DNA of 64,000 nucleotides from JBBIMP01 sp037444305 (GTDB lineage Bacteria; Acidobacteriota; UBA6911), in the NCBI GenBank assembly GCA_037444305.1, contig JBBIMP010000016.1:1-64000 (forward strand), in the 5' to 3' direction. Below are positions 30,188 through 38,745 of this stretch, in pieces. Under the pieces are notes generated by a model that was given only the letters and a program-made list of their open reading frames with translations, did not search any database and had not been told where the DNA came from. The first letter of the stretch is position 1; each line of letters begins with the position of its first letter. A program made the translations under genes and the position numbers.

Positions 30188-32806
30188 ATGAAACGACTCC
30201 ACGCAATCCTGCTTCTGGCCTGCATCTCCCTCATTCCGCCGGTGGCCGCGATCCCCGGCAACTCCGCCTTCGACCGCGCCCGCGAAGCGTGGGACAACGG
30301 GGACTTCATCCGGGCGCTCGAGGGCTTCGCCGGAATCCTCGGAGGCCCCGAAGCCGCCCGCTTCCTCGATCCGATCGCCCTCCTCACCGGGGAGCTGCAC
30401 CCGGTGCAGGAACTGGCCCCCGACGGCCGCTCCGTCCGCTTCAGTTCGACCGGCCGGTACGCCGTCTATGAGACCGGCGGGCGCTCCGACCGGGTCACAC
30501 GCATCCTGGACACCGCCACCGGCAACGTCGCCGCCGAGCTGCGCGGCACCGGCGCGGTCTTCTCCCCGGACGACGGCTTCGTCGCCTACCTGCAGGCCGT
30601 GGAAACCGAGGAACTGAGAACCCTGCGGGGGGAACTCGAGCAGTTGCAGGCCCGGCCTCAGCCCGACCGGCAGGCCATCGCCGAGCGCCAGCGACGGATC
30701 GCCGCGGCCGAAGCAGCAGCCGCCGCCATCACCCTGCGGCATCTCGCCACCGGCCACGAACAGCGCCTCGCCGACGGCGGCCTGCTGAAGTTTTCGCTCG
30801 CCTACTCGGCCGATGGCGGCGAAGTCTACTTCTCGGGCATGGAAGGAGCCGGCGCCGCCGCCGGCGAGATCTATGCCGTCTCCCCAACCCTCGACGAGCC
30901 GCGCCCCCTCACCTCCGGCAAAGGCTTCAAGGTCGATCCCATCGCAGTCCCGGGCGGACACTTCCTGGTCTGCACCGTGACCAGTGCGTCGCCCCTCGCC
31001 CAGGGCCCTGGCGCCATGACGGGCGCCCGCGCGCCCGGGGGTGGGCCGCAGGCGCCGACCCGGGAAGTCGCGATCACGAGCCTGGCCGACGGCAGGATGC
31101 GGTCCTTCGCCGGGGCCTCGCCGACCCTCTCGGCCGACGGCTCGACCCTGGCCTTCCTCGCCCAGAGCGGCCAGGAAAGCCAGCTGCAAGTCGTGAAGCT
31201 CGCCGGAGACCTCGAACCGAAGGTTGTCCGCAAGAGCCCGGAGCGGATCAACTCCGCCGCCCTCTCTCCCGACGGTGCGCTGGTCGCCTTTGAAACCACT
31301 ATCCACCTCAACGCGGAGATCTTCGTCATCGACGCCGACGGGCGAGCCGAGCGCCGCGTGACGCGCGAGATCCAGCACGACCGCTCCCCGCGGTTTCTCG
31401 ATTCCGGCACGCTCCTCGCCATCAAGGGCGAGAGGCGCCACAGCCGCTCCTACGCGTACGACCTCCGGACCATGGCCGGGACCAGGCTCTTTCACAACAA
31501 CACGGTCCGCACGATCGCGCCGGAATACGAGTGGGCGCCCTCGCCCGACGGCTCGCGCCTGCTGATCGTCTCGGAGCGCGACGGCGACACCATTTCCCTC
31601 GAACGCGGCGTCTACCTCCTCGACCGCTCCCGCAGGATATCCCTGGGCGAACTGCAGGCGCGCATCCAGGCCAACCTCGCCGCCGAGCGCGATCTGCGCG
31701 CGCGCGGCGAGTCCCTGTTCCGCCCAATCGCCGGCCGCGTTCGCGAGATCGCCGCCGGCGTTTCGATCCACCGGCTCTATGAGTACCAGGAGGCGCTCTT
31801 CCAGTTCGACTCCAAGCACATCTCGCAGCCCGGCAACAAGCTGGCGGGAGAGTACCTCCACGCCGCGTTCCAATCGTTCGGCTACGAGCCCGAATTCCAG
31901 TGGTTCAACGTCGGCAACATAAGGACCGCCAGCGTCCTGGCGGAGCTGCGCGGCACGGAAAACCCCGAGCTGGTCTACGTCCTCTGCAGTCATTACGACT
32001 CCAACCAGCGGGGACCCGGCGCCGACGACAACACCTCGGCCATCGCCGTCATGCTGGAAACCGCGCGGCTGCTGGCCGGCAAGCCCATGCCCGCCACGAT
32101 CCTCTTCGCCGCGCTGACGGGGGAGGAGTCGGGGCTGCTGGGCAGCCGCGAATTCGTGCGCCAGGCGAAGGAGAAGGGCATGCGCATCGCCGGAGTCGTC
32201 AACAACGATACCATCGGCTGGTCGAACGACCAGCGCCTGGACAACCTCATCCGTTACTCCAGCCAGGGCATCCGGGACGTGCAGCATGCCGCGGCGATGC
32301 TCTTTTCGAAAATGATCACTTACGACAGCCGTTACGTGAAGAGCACCGACGCGGTGCCGTTCTACGAGGCCTACGGCGACATCGTCGGAGGCCTGGGATC
32401 CTATCCGCTCCTGGGCACTCCCTACTACCACCAGCCGACCGACCTGCTCGAGACGGTCAACCAGGAACTGCTCGTCGAGGCAACCAAGGCCAACATCGCC
32501 TGGGCGATGCGCCTTGCCTATGGCCCCTCCCGCCTCACGGAGATGCGGGTCACGGCGTCGTCCGGCGGCCGGATCGAGGCCACCTGGACCGCGGGCCCCG
32601 AAAAGGGGATAACCGGCTACGAGGTCCGCTACGGGCCCGGCGGCGATCCAGGGCGGAAGGCGGTGACGGTAAAGGAGCCGCGCGCGGTCATCGCGGACAT
32701 GCCGCTTGCCGGGGGCGAAACCGTTCACATCGCGGTCAGGTCGATCGGCGCCGCGGGCAACCATGGCTGGGACTGGATCACCGCAACGGCCACGCTGGCA
32801 AAGTGA
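30188..32806 (+). CDS. Exported M28-family zinc metallopeptidase with WD40-like propeller
   Basis: An 872-residue secreted or periplasmic enzyme with an N-terminal signal peptide (MKRLHAILLLACISLIPPVA). Residues ~60-470 contain WD40/TolB-like repeats (VFSPDDGFVAYL, ALSPDGALVAFE, EWAPSPDGSRLLIVSE). Residues ~530-780 are an M28 aminopeptidase domain with the zinc ligands of the family: CSHYDS (His), GADDNTS (Asp), TGEESGLLGS (catalytic and ligand Glu), VNNDTIG (Asp) and TPYYHQPTD (His). A fibronectin-III-like tail (ITGYEVRYGPGGDPG) closes it. Peptide hydrolysis is likely; combination with a propeller is typical of large acidobacterial peptidases. Confidence 0.9.
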   Translation: MKRLHAILLLACISLIPPVAAIPGNSAFDRAREAWDNGDFIRALEGFAGILGGPEAARFLDPIALLTGELHPVQELAPDGRSVRFSSTGRYAVYETGGRSDRVTRILDTATGNVAAELRGTGAVFSPDDGFVAYLQAVETEELRTLRGELEQLQARPQPDRQAIAERQRRIAAAEAAAAAITLRHLATGHEQRLADGGLLKFSLAYSADGGEVYFSGMEGAGAAAGEIYAVSPTLDEPRPLTSGKGFKVDPIAVPGGHFLVCTVTSASPLAQGPGAMTGARAPGGGPQAPTREVAITSLADGRMRSFAGASPTLSADGSTLAFLAQSGQESQLQVVKLAGDLEPKVVRKSPERINSAALSPDGALVAFETTIHLNAEIFVIDADGRAERRVTREIQHDRSPRFLDSGTLLAIKGERRHSRSYAYDLRTMAGTRLFHNNTVRTIAPEYEWAPSPDGSRLLIVSERDGDTISLERGVYLLDRSRRISLGELQARIQANLAAERDLRARGESLFRPIAGRVREIAAGVSIHRLYEYQEALFQFDSKHISQPGNKLAGEYLHAAFQSFGYEPEFQWFNVGNIRTASVLAELRGTENPELVYVLCSHYDSNQRGPGADDNTSAIAVMLETARLLAGKPMPATILFAALTGEESGLLGSREFVRQAKEKGMRIAGVVNNDTIGWSNDQRLDNLIRYSSQGIRDVQHAAAMLFSKMITYDSRYVKSTDAVPFYEAYGDIVGGLGSYPLLGTPYYHQPTDLLETVNQELLVEATKANIAWAMRLAYGPSRLTEMRVTASSGGRIEATWTAGPEKGITGYEVRYGPGGDPGRKAVTVKEPRAVIADMPLAGGETVHIAVRSIGAAGNHGWDWITATATLAK

Positions 32807-33239
32807 CATTGCTGTTCCGCCGCCGATGATCCTTCATGGCAGGCGCATTTGTGTTGAATAATTAAACACAGTGCCAATCCATCCACTCCGCGGCCTGCAG
32901 CCCCGTGCCGGGAGTGCCTGTGGAGCTGATATCGAAGTGCGCTTCACGGGCGGCAGCCGCACGGACATGCGCCGCTGCCGACAGCCTTCGGGATCGCGCA
33001 TGAACTGACCACGAGATTCGGCCCCAAGGGGCTGGCGGTGTACGCGGGCGCAGCCTCGGCCGCGCAGCTGGGGCAGGAAGGCAACGCCTCCCGCGGGCTG
33101 GACTCAAGGCGCATGGTCCGATACTGCCACACCCCGGCGCCGGCATTCAGGGAACATCTCATGGAGCGCCTGCTGCGCCATTGACCATCTTCCGGAACAC
33201 AAGTGGAATATAATATGCCCAAACCGGGGGGACTCTCGC
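32807..33239. other. 433-bp gap with a possible decayed gene end
   Basis: Between the M28 peptidase and PPK2 genes. On the plus strand one frame without a good start codon is open from 32930 to a TGA at 33182-33184; its last 66 codons look coding (FGIAHELTTRFGPKGLAVY, LLRH at the end), while bases 32905-32975 look coding in a different frame (IEVRFTGGSRTDMRR). This would fit a frameshifted gene remnant, but I do not recognise the family. Confidence 0.35.
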
Positions 33240-34079
33240 GTGACCAAGAAAAAGAAGAAGAAAAGCACGAAGGGGAAAGCGGCGCCCAGAATCAAACAGC
33301 CGAAGCCGCTCACCAAGAAGCTCTACTCCACGGAACTGTCTCGGATGCAGATCGAACTGGTCAAGCTGCAGGAGTGGATCAAGCAGAAGGGCCTGAAGGT
33401 GGTCGTCATTTTCGAGGGGCGCGATGCGGCCGGCAAGGGGGGCGTGATCAAGAGGATCACGGCACGGCTCAACCCGCGCATCTGCCGCGTCGCCGCCCTG
33501 GCCTCGCCGACCGAGCGCGAAACAACCCAGTGGTATTTCCAGCGCTACGCCGCCCACCTCCCCGCGGCCGGCGAGATGGTTCTCTTCGACCGCAGCTGGT
33601 ACAACCGCGCCGGGGTGGAAGCCGTTATGGGATTCTGCACGGAGAAGGAGTACCTGGAGTTCCTGCGCTCCTGCCCTGAGTTCGAGCGCATGCTCGTAAG
33701 GGCCGGCATCATCCTGATCAAGTACTGGTTCTCGGTGAGCGACGAGGAGCAGGAGCGGCGGTTCCAGGCGCGGCTGAAGGAGCGCACCAAGCGCTGGAAG
33801 CTCAGCCCGATGGACCTGGAGTCCCGCTCGCGATGGGTCGACTACTCCAGGGCGAAGGACCGGATGTTCAACTACACCGACATCAAGCAGGCGCCCTGGT
33901 ACGTGGTCGAGGCCGACGACAAGCGCCGCGCGCGGCTCAACTGCATCCACCACCTGCTCAGCACGATTCCCTATCAGGACCTGACGCCCCAGCCGATCGA
34001 ACTCCCCCCGCGGCAGAACGACACCGGGTACATCAGGCCCCCGATGGCGGACCAGACCTTCGTTCCCGAAGTCTATTGA
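33240..34079 (+). CDS. ppk2: Polyphosphate kinase 2 (PPK2 family)
   Basis: A 279-residue cytoplasmic kinase that moves phosphate between polyphosphate and nucleotides. The Walker A EGRDAAGKGG near residue 60 and the Walker B/lid DRSWYNRAGVE near 118 are intact, as are KYWFSVSDEEQERRF and SRWVDYSRAKD. The N-terminus is very basic (MTKKKKKKSTKG). The start is a GTG at 33240; no ATG in frame is closer, and the ribosome site is weak (GGGGGACT). Length suits the one-domain class I type (ADP or GDP phosphorylating). The stop codon is immediately followed by a dispersed repeat. Confidence 0.95.
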   Translation: MTKKKKKKSTKGKAAPRIKQPKPLTKKLYSTELSRMQIELVKLQEWIKQKGLKVVVIFEGRDAAGKGGVIKRITARLNPRICRVAALASPTERETTQWYFQRYAAHLPAAGEMVLFDRSWYNRAGVEAVMGFCTEKEYLEFLRSCPEFERMLVRAGIILIKYWFSVSDEEQERRFQARLKERTKRWKLSPMDLESRSRWVDYSRAKDRMFNYTDIKQAPWYVVEADDKRRARLNCIHHLLSTIPYQDLTPQPIELPPRQNDTGYIRPPMADQTFVPEVY

Positions 34080-34080
34080 G

Positions 34081-34165
34081 CGGAACTGCGAACGCCAGTG
34101 AACGGTCGGGTGGCCCAACCAAAGCACACAACCCGTCGCTATCGCTCCGGGCTCCGTGGGTTCCC
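34081..34165 (+). repeat. Dispersed ~85-bp repeat, copy A
   Basis: It shares TGCGAACGCCAGTGAACGG and ACCCGTCGCTATCGCTCCGG, then GCTCCGTGGGTTCCC, with copies at 37.9 kb (same strand) and 53.9 kb (opposite strand). It begins 1-2 bases after the PPK2 stop codon. It lacks the ~50-base left extension present in the other two copies. Confidence 0.85.
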
Positions 34166-34265
34166 TTTCTGAAAACGCAGGTAGCAGATACGCCAGCGTG
34201 GAGCCGTTGCCGTGGAGTTTTCTCCCCACGCGTGAGAGATCTCGCGGATTCACGCGCCGGCGAAT

Positions 34266-34290
34266 TGACACGATTCGTGCAATTCGTGCC
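34266..34290. repeat. ATTCGTG repeat, half copy
   Basis: GACACGATTCGTGCAATTCG then TGCC matches the right arm of the ATTCGTG palindromes at 10.1 and 14.4 kb; no clear opposite arm was found. It lies in the 257-bp gap between PPK2 and the DnaJ-PilZ gene, which contains no gene. Confidence 0.55.
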
Positions 34291-34336
34291 TGCCGTTTGC
34301 GATTCCGGCACAGCTGAACCGCCACGGGCGCGGGGA

Positions 34337-35029
34337 TCACCCGGAGGCTTGGAAGAAGGAGCCTTTCGTATCGCTGAATTCGACCGCCAGGAAGGAAACC
34401 CCCACTACCCACATCGTCCCGCGGCCGGAGTCCTCGCCGGCGACGTTGCTGACCCTGGCCACGGCTGCCAGCGCGGGGGAGTTGATTTTGACGACCGATC
34501 CGGGAGCGACTTTCACCCGGGAGATGAACCGCATGCCGCTCGGAGAGAGGTCCACCATCCTTGCCTCACTCCCCGGGGACGGCCACTCGGTGTGAATTCT
34601 TATGCTCCCCTCGCGCTTGATTCGTGAAATGGACCGCCTCGGCGGCCGTCCGGTTTTTTCGCCCTGGGCCGGGGGAAGCGGGCTGTTGCAGGCAAGGCAT
34701 CGTCCACCCGGCCGCGCCTCGCGGGCCAGCGGGTGCCGGCAGAACGGGCAGAACTGGGTGGCCGGCGGGCGCCTGCCGCCGGCTTGCCCCGCCCCGCCCC
34801 TCGCCTTGGTGTAGCGCCGGAAGATCTCACGGTCGTAGGCCTCCCTCCGGGCGGGATCCATGAGCGTGTCGTAGGCCTCGATCAGCAACGCCGCGCAATC
34901 GGACGACCCGCCCAGGTCGGGATGCTGCTTCATCTCCTTCATGAGCGCCCGGAAGCTCGCGCGGATCACCTCCGGCGGGGCGTCCGGCTGGACCTGGAGA
35001 AGCCGGTAGTAGTTGCGGCGGTTTTTCAT
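34337..35029 (-). CDS. DnaJ-domain / zinc-ribbon / PilZ protein
   Basis: A 230-residue soluble protein with three parts. Residues ~1-70 are a J domain (YYRLLQVQPDAPPEVIRASF and the HPD motif in KQHPDLGG). Residues ~90-120 hold a zinc ribbon (CPFCRHPL and CLACNSPLP). Residues ~130-225 are a PilZ domain with the c-di-GMP signature: basic RRSISRIKR followed by DLSPSGMRF (D/N-x-S-x-x-G), so nucleotide binding is likely. The ATG at 35029 overlaps the stop of the upstream GGDEF/EAL gene as ATGA, so a c-di-GMP making/degrading enzyme and a c-di-GMP receptor are translationally coupled. Output could be through Hsp70 (DnaK), which is speculation. Confidence 0.87.
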   Translation of the reverse strand: MKNRRNYYRLLQVQPDAPPEVIRASFRALMKEMKQHPDLGGSSDCAALLIEAYDTLMDPARREAYDREIFRRYTKARGGAGQAGGRRPPATQFCPFCRHPLAREARPGGRCLACNSPLPPAQGEKTGRPPRRSISRIKREGSIRIHTEWPSPGSEARMVDLSPSGMRFISRVKVAPGSVVKINSPALAAVARVSNVAGEDSGRGTMWVVGVSFLAVEFSDTKGSFFQASG

Positions 35030-37578
35030 AGGGCCTGGGCCGCTCCGGCCGCCGCGAGGGGCTCCGCCGGGTGCGCGAACGCGAGCGGCTCCTTGGCGAT
35101 CAGGATGGCGAATCGACCCGGCGCGAGCGGGGGGCTGAAGAGGTATCCCTGGACCTCGTCGCATCTCTGCTCCCGCAGGAAGTCCATGTGCTGCTCGGTC
35201 TCGACGCCTTCGGCGACGACCTTGAGGCCGAGGCTGCGCGCCATGGCGATGATGGCGGTGGTGATGGCGCGGTCGTCCGGGTCGGTGATGAGGTCCTTGA
35301 CGAAGGAGCGGTCGATCTTCAGCGCATCGAGCGTGAAGCGCTTCAGGTAGCTGAGCGAGGAGTAGCCGGTGCCGAAGTCGTCGACCGAGATGCGCACCCC
35401 CATGGCCTTGAGCTTGCGCAGGATCCGGTCCGCTTCCTCCTCGTTCTGCATGATGATGCTCTCGGTGATCTCCAGCTCCAGCAGGGTCGGGTCGACGCCG
35501 GTCTCGCGCAGGATGCGCGCTACGGTCTCCAGCAGGCCGCGCTGGCGGAAGTGCACGGCCGAGATGTTGACCGAGACCGGGACGGGGGCGAGCCCGGCCT
35601 GCTGCCAGGCCAGGATCTGGCGGCAGACGGCGCGCAGGCACCACTCGCCGATGGGCATGATCATGCCGGTCTCCTCGGCCAGGGAGATGAAGTCCAGCGG
35701 GGGCAGCAGGCCCTTGCGCGGGTGCATCCAGCGCACCAGCGCCTCGGCGCCGACGACGCGGCCCGAGGCGACCTGGAACTTGGGCTGGTAGTGCATGACG
35801 AACTCCTCGCGCCCGATGGCGCGGCGCAGGTCGTTCTCGAGCGAGAGCTTGTTGAGCGACTTGCTGTTCATCGCGGGCGAGTAGAAGTGGTAGTTGTCGC
35901 GCCCCTGGTTCTTGGCGGCGTACATGGCCGTGTCGGCGTGCTTGAGCAGGGCCTCGGCGGTGGTGCCGTCGAACGGGTAGAGGCTGATGCCGACGCTGGC
36001 GGTGACGAAGACCTCCTGCTGGTTCAGCACGAAGGGCTCGGTGATGGCCTGGATGACGCGCCGGGCGATGCGGGCGGCCGACTGCACGCTGGCCACGTCG
36101 GTCACCATGATGGTGAACTCGTCGCCGCCGAAGCGCCCCACGGAGGTCTCCAGCTCGTTGCCCCCCTGGCGCGCGACGCAGTCGCTGATGCGCACGCCGG
36201 TGCGCAGCCGCTCGGCCACGCCCTTGAGCAGCAGGTCGCCCAGGCTGTGGCCGAAGGTGTCGTTGATCTGCTTGAAGCGGTCCAGGTCGAAGAACAGCAC
36301 CGCCATCAGGCGCTCGTGCCGCTGCGAGTAGGCCAGGGCCTGGTTCAGGTGCTCCTTGAACAGGACGCGGTTGGGCAGGTTGGTCAGGCCGTCGTAGTAG
36401 GCCAGGAACTGCACCTGCTCCTCGGCCTGGCGGCGCTCGGTGATGTCGATGCCGGTGCTGATGACGTGCTCGACCTCGCCGGAGGCGTCCTGCAGCAGGC
36501 TGTTGGACCAGGCGATCAGCCGCCGTCCCCCGTCCCGGGTTATCCAGTGGCTCTGGTAGTCGCCCGGGTACTTGCCCGCCAGGAGGTTCTCGAACACGGC
36601 GCGCTCGCGCGCGGCCTCCTCCACCGGCAGCAGGAAGTCCCAGGCGCGGCGCCGTTCGACCTCGGCGGCGGCGTAGCCGGTGACCTGCTCGCAGGCGCGG
36701 TTGAAGCGCACGATGCGCCCCTGGCGGTTGCGCACCATGACCAGCGCGCGGGCGGTGTCGAGCACCGTGGCGATGAAGTCGCGCTCGCGCTGCAGCGCCC
36801 GCGCCGCCTGCTTCTGCTGGGTGACGTCGCGCACGATGGCCAGGGCCTCGTTCTCGCCGCTGACCACGGCGCGGGCCTCGTACTCGCGCACGCGCCCGTT
36901 GCGCGCCAGCGGGTACTCGAAGACCTGCGTCGTGCCGGTGGCCAGGGCTTTTTCGACCCGGCGCAGGCACTGCTCCGAGACCGGCCCGGGCAGCACCTCG
37001 GCGATCGAGCGGCCGATGAACTGCGCCGGGGCGGCGACGGGCTCCAGGCCGCGGGCCGGCTTGAAGTCCAGGAAGCGCCCGCCGCGGTCCAGGCGGAACA
37101 TCATGTCGGGCATGGCCTCGAGCAGGGCGCGGTTGCGCGCCTCGCTGCGCTGCAGGCCCTCGACCGCCTCGGAGGCGCGCAGCATGTAGCGCACCCGCTG
37201 CAGCAGGATGGTCCAGTTGACCGGCTTGGTCTGGAAGTCGGTGGCGCCGGCGTCGTAGGCGCGGCGGATCGACTCCAGGTCGTCCAGCCCGGTCATCATC
37301 AGCACCGGGATGCGGCCGCCGCCGGGCAGCTGGCGGATCTGCCGGCAGGCGGCGAAACCGTCCATACCCGGCATGTTCACGTCCAGCAGCACCAGCTCCG
37401 GCTGCAGGCGCCCGAAGGCGTCCACCGCCTGCAGGCCGTTTTCGGCCATCGCCACGGCAAAGCCCGCCCGCTCCAGCGCCTCCCGCGCCAGCATCCGGAT
37501 CAGCAGTTCGTCATCCGCAACGAGCAGCAGCGGCTGCTTTCGTTCGTGCACTACTCCCGTCAAGACCGGATTCTCCAT
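35026..37578 (-). CDS. Response-regulator / PAS / GGDEF / EAL cyclic-di-GMP enzyme
   Basis: An 850-residue soluble signalling protein. Receiver domain (residues ~15-135; phosphoacceptor in LVLLDVNMPGMDG, Lys in TKPVNW), two PAS domains (~150-270 and ~280-400; the second ends GIDITERRQAEE), GGDEF (~405-590) and EAL (~600-845; GAEALVRWMHP, VDDFGTGYSSLSYL). The cyclase loop is RFGGDEF, so activity is possible. Just before it lies a second imperfect copy of the loop, RISDCVARQGGNELETS: the inhibitory-site RxxD spacing fits this degenerate copy. The EAL core also looks intact. The ATG at 37578 has no strong ribosome site. The DnaJ-PilZ gene follows with ATGA overlap. Confidence 0.9.
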   Translation of the reverse strand: MENPVLTGVVHERKQPLLLVADDELLIRMLAREALERAGFAVAMAENGLQAVDAFGRLQPELVLLDVNMPGMDGFAACRQIRQLPGGGRIPVLMMTGLDDLESIRRAYDAGATDFQTKPVNWTILLQRVRYMLRASEAVEGLQRSEARNRALLEAMPDMMFRLDRGGRFLDFKPARGLEPVAAPAQFIGRSIAEVLPGPVSEQCLRRVEKALATGTTQVFEYPLARNGRVREYEARAVVSGENEALAIVRDVTQQKQAARALQRERDFIATVLDTARALVMVRNRQGRIVRFNRACEQVTGYAAAEVERRRAWDFLLPVEEAARERAVFENLLAGKYPGDYQSHWITRDGGRRLIAWSNSLLQDASGEVEHVISTGIDITERRQAEEQVQFLAYYDGLTNLPNRVLFKEHLNQALAYSQRHERLMAVLFFDLDRFKQINDTFGHSLGDLLLKGVAERLRTGVRISDCVARQGGNELETSVGRFGGDEFTIMVTDVASVQSAARIARRVIQAITEPFVLNQQEVFVTASVGISLYPFDGTTAEALLKHADTAMYAAKNQGRDNYHFYSPAMNSKSLNKLSLENDLRRAIGREEFVMHYQPKFQVASGRVVGAEALVRWMHPRKGLLPPLDFISLAEETGMIMPIGEWCLRAVCRQILAWQQAGLAPVPVSVNISAVHFRQRGLLETVARILRETGVDPTLLELEITESIIMQNEEEADRILRKLKAMGVRISVDDFGTGYSSLSYLKRFTLDALKIDRSFVKDLITDPDDRAITTAIIAMARSLGLKVVAEGVETEQHMDFLREQRCDEVQGYLFSPPLAPGRFAILIAKEPLAFAHPAEPLAAAGAAQAL

Positions 37579-37868
37579 TGTCGATTTTACGCCGTCTCCG
37601 TCCGCGACACCGGCCAGGGCTGCTCCATGCCCGGGCGCGGGGAAGCAGGGACACCCATGCACAAAGTGCTCGCCTGCCAATACATCGGACCACGGGAAGC
37701 GCAACTTTAAGGGCGGGTGCAAAAAACTTTCCCCGCCTCCCGCATCCCTGCAAAAGAAATGCCGATTCGGCGGATTTCCAGCTAACGGATGTGGCCGCGC
37801 GCAACAATATGTTCTTAAGTGCGGGTGGCTTTTCTCTTTCCCGCCGCACCAGCGGCAGCCGGGCGAAT

Positions 37869-38002
37869 CGCAGCAAGGCGGCAACCGAGGAAAGCAGTTT
37901 TGCAGGAATGCAGCAAACGGAGCCGCGAACGCCAGTGAGCGGTCGGGCATCTTAGTCAAGCGACACAACCCGTCGCTATCGCTCCGGGCTCCGTGGGTTC
38001 CC
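37869..38002 (+). repeat. Dispersed ~135-bp repeat, copy B
   Basis: Full-length copy: left part CGCAGCAAGGCGGCAACCGA GG-AAAGCAGTTTTG, then AAACGGAGCCGCGAACGCCA, GTGAGCGGTCGGG and ACCCGTCGCTATCGCTCCGG, and GCTCCGTGGGTTCCC. GGAGCC near its middle pairs with GGCTCC at its right end, so the right 85 bases can fold as a long hairpin. It occupies much of the 529-bp gap (37579-38107) between the c-di-GMP gene and the nitroreductase gene, where nothing else was recognised. Confidence 0.85.
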
Positions 38003-38107
38003 GGTGGGCAAGCATACTCGGTAGATAGGGTGGCAAGGGGCCGCTCCCGTGCAGTATTCTTAGCGCGTGGGCAAGATTCTGCGGATTGGCAGTACAGGGA
38101 GGCAACT

Positions 38108-38644
38108 ATGGATTTCTTCGCCGTTGCGGAAGCGCGCCGGTCCGTCCGCGCGTTTCAGCCCAGAGAGGTTGAAGCGGAAAAGCTGCAAAAGATCCTGGAA
38201 ACCGTCAACCGGGCGCCGTCTGCCGGCAACCTGCAGGCGTTTGAGGTCTACCTCGCGCGCAAGGCCGAGGATCGGCAGGCGCTCGCCGCGGCCGCCCTCG
38301 GCCAGACGTTTGCCGCGCAGGCGCCCGTGGCGCTGGTTTTCTGCGCCCATCCCGCGCGCGCCTCGGCGCGCTATGGCGAGCGCGGCTCGAGGCTTTATGC
38401 CCCGCAGGATGCCACCATCGCCTGCACCTATGCCATGCTGGCGGCCCAGTCGCTGGGACTGGCCACCGTGTGGGTAGGGGCGTTCTCCGATGAGAAGGTC
38501 CGGTTGGCCATCCGCGCGCCCGAGGGACAGATTCCCGTAGCCATCCTGCCCATCGGCTACCCGGCGGAATCGCCCCCAGCCCCGCCGCGGCGCCGGCTCG
38601 AGGATCTCGTCCGCGAAATCGGCTCCGACCGCGCCGGCACCTAA
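38108..38644 (+). CDS. Nitroreductase-family FMN flavoprotein
   Basis: A 178-residue protein of the nitroreductase fold that uses FMN and NAD(P)H. The FMN-phosphate motif RRSVRAFQPREVEAEKL near residue 10, NRAPSAGNLQAFEVYL near 33 and the C-terminal AAQSLGLATVWVGAF and ILPIGYPAE elements are all present. Length is at the short end of the family. The ATG at 38108 has GGGAGG 6 bases ahead. Its substrate (quinone, nitro compound, enone or a cofactor) is unknown. It stands alone. Confidence 0.9.
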   Translation: MDFFAVAEARRSVRAFQPREVEAEKLQKILETVNRAPSAGNLQAFEVYLARKAEDRQALAAAALGQTFAAQAPVALVFCAHPARASARYGERGSRLYAPQDATIACTYAMLAAQSLGLATVWVGAFSDEKVRLAIRAPEGQIPVAILPIGYPAESPPAPPRRRLEDLVREIGSDRAGT

Positions 38645-38745
38645 TCCGAATCATTCGTGAATTGGGGCGCGGCCGGCATCCTGGGACGCGGATGAATCGC
38701 TGTCTCCTTGCCGGTCGGTTCGGCCGCACCGCGGAAATTTGCAGG

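Noticed and set aside
30152..32809. 885-residue minus-strand frame opposite the M28 peptidase gene
   Set aside because: Antisense shadow; no recognisable domain, while the plus strand has signal peptide and all zinc ligands.
34337..36970. One long minus-strand frame running from the DnaJ-PilZ gene far upstream
   Set aside because: Only the last 230 codons (from ATG 35029) look like protein; the earlier part is an Arg/Ala/Pro-rich out-of-frame reading of the GGDEF/EAL gene.
35071..37710. 879-residue plus-strand frame opposite the GGDEF/EAL gene
   Set aside because: Antisense shadow of a GC-rich gene; composition dominated by Gly, Val, Gln, His and Asp without domains.
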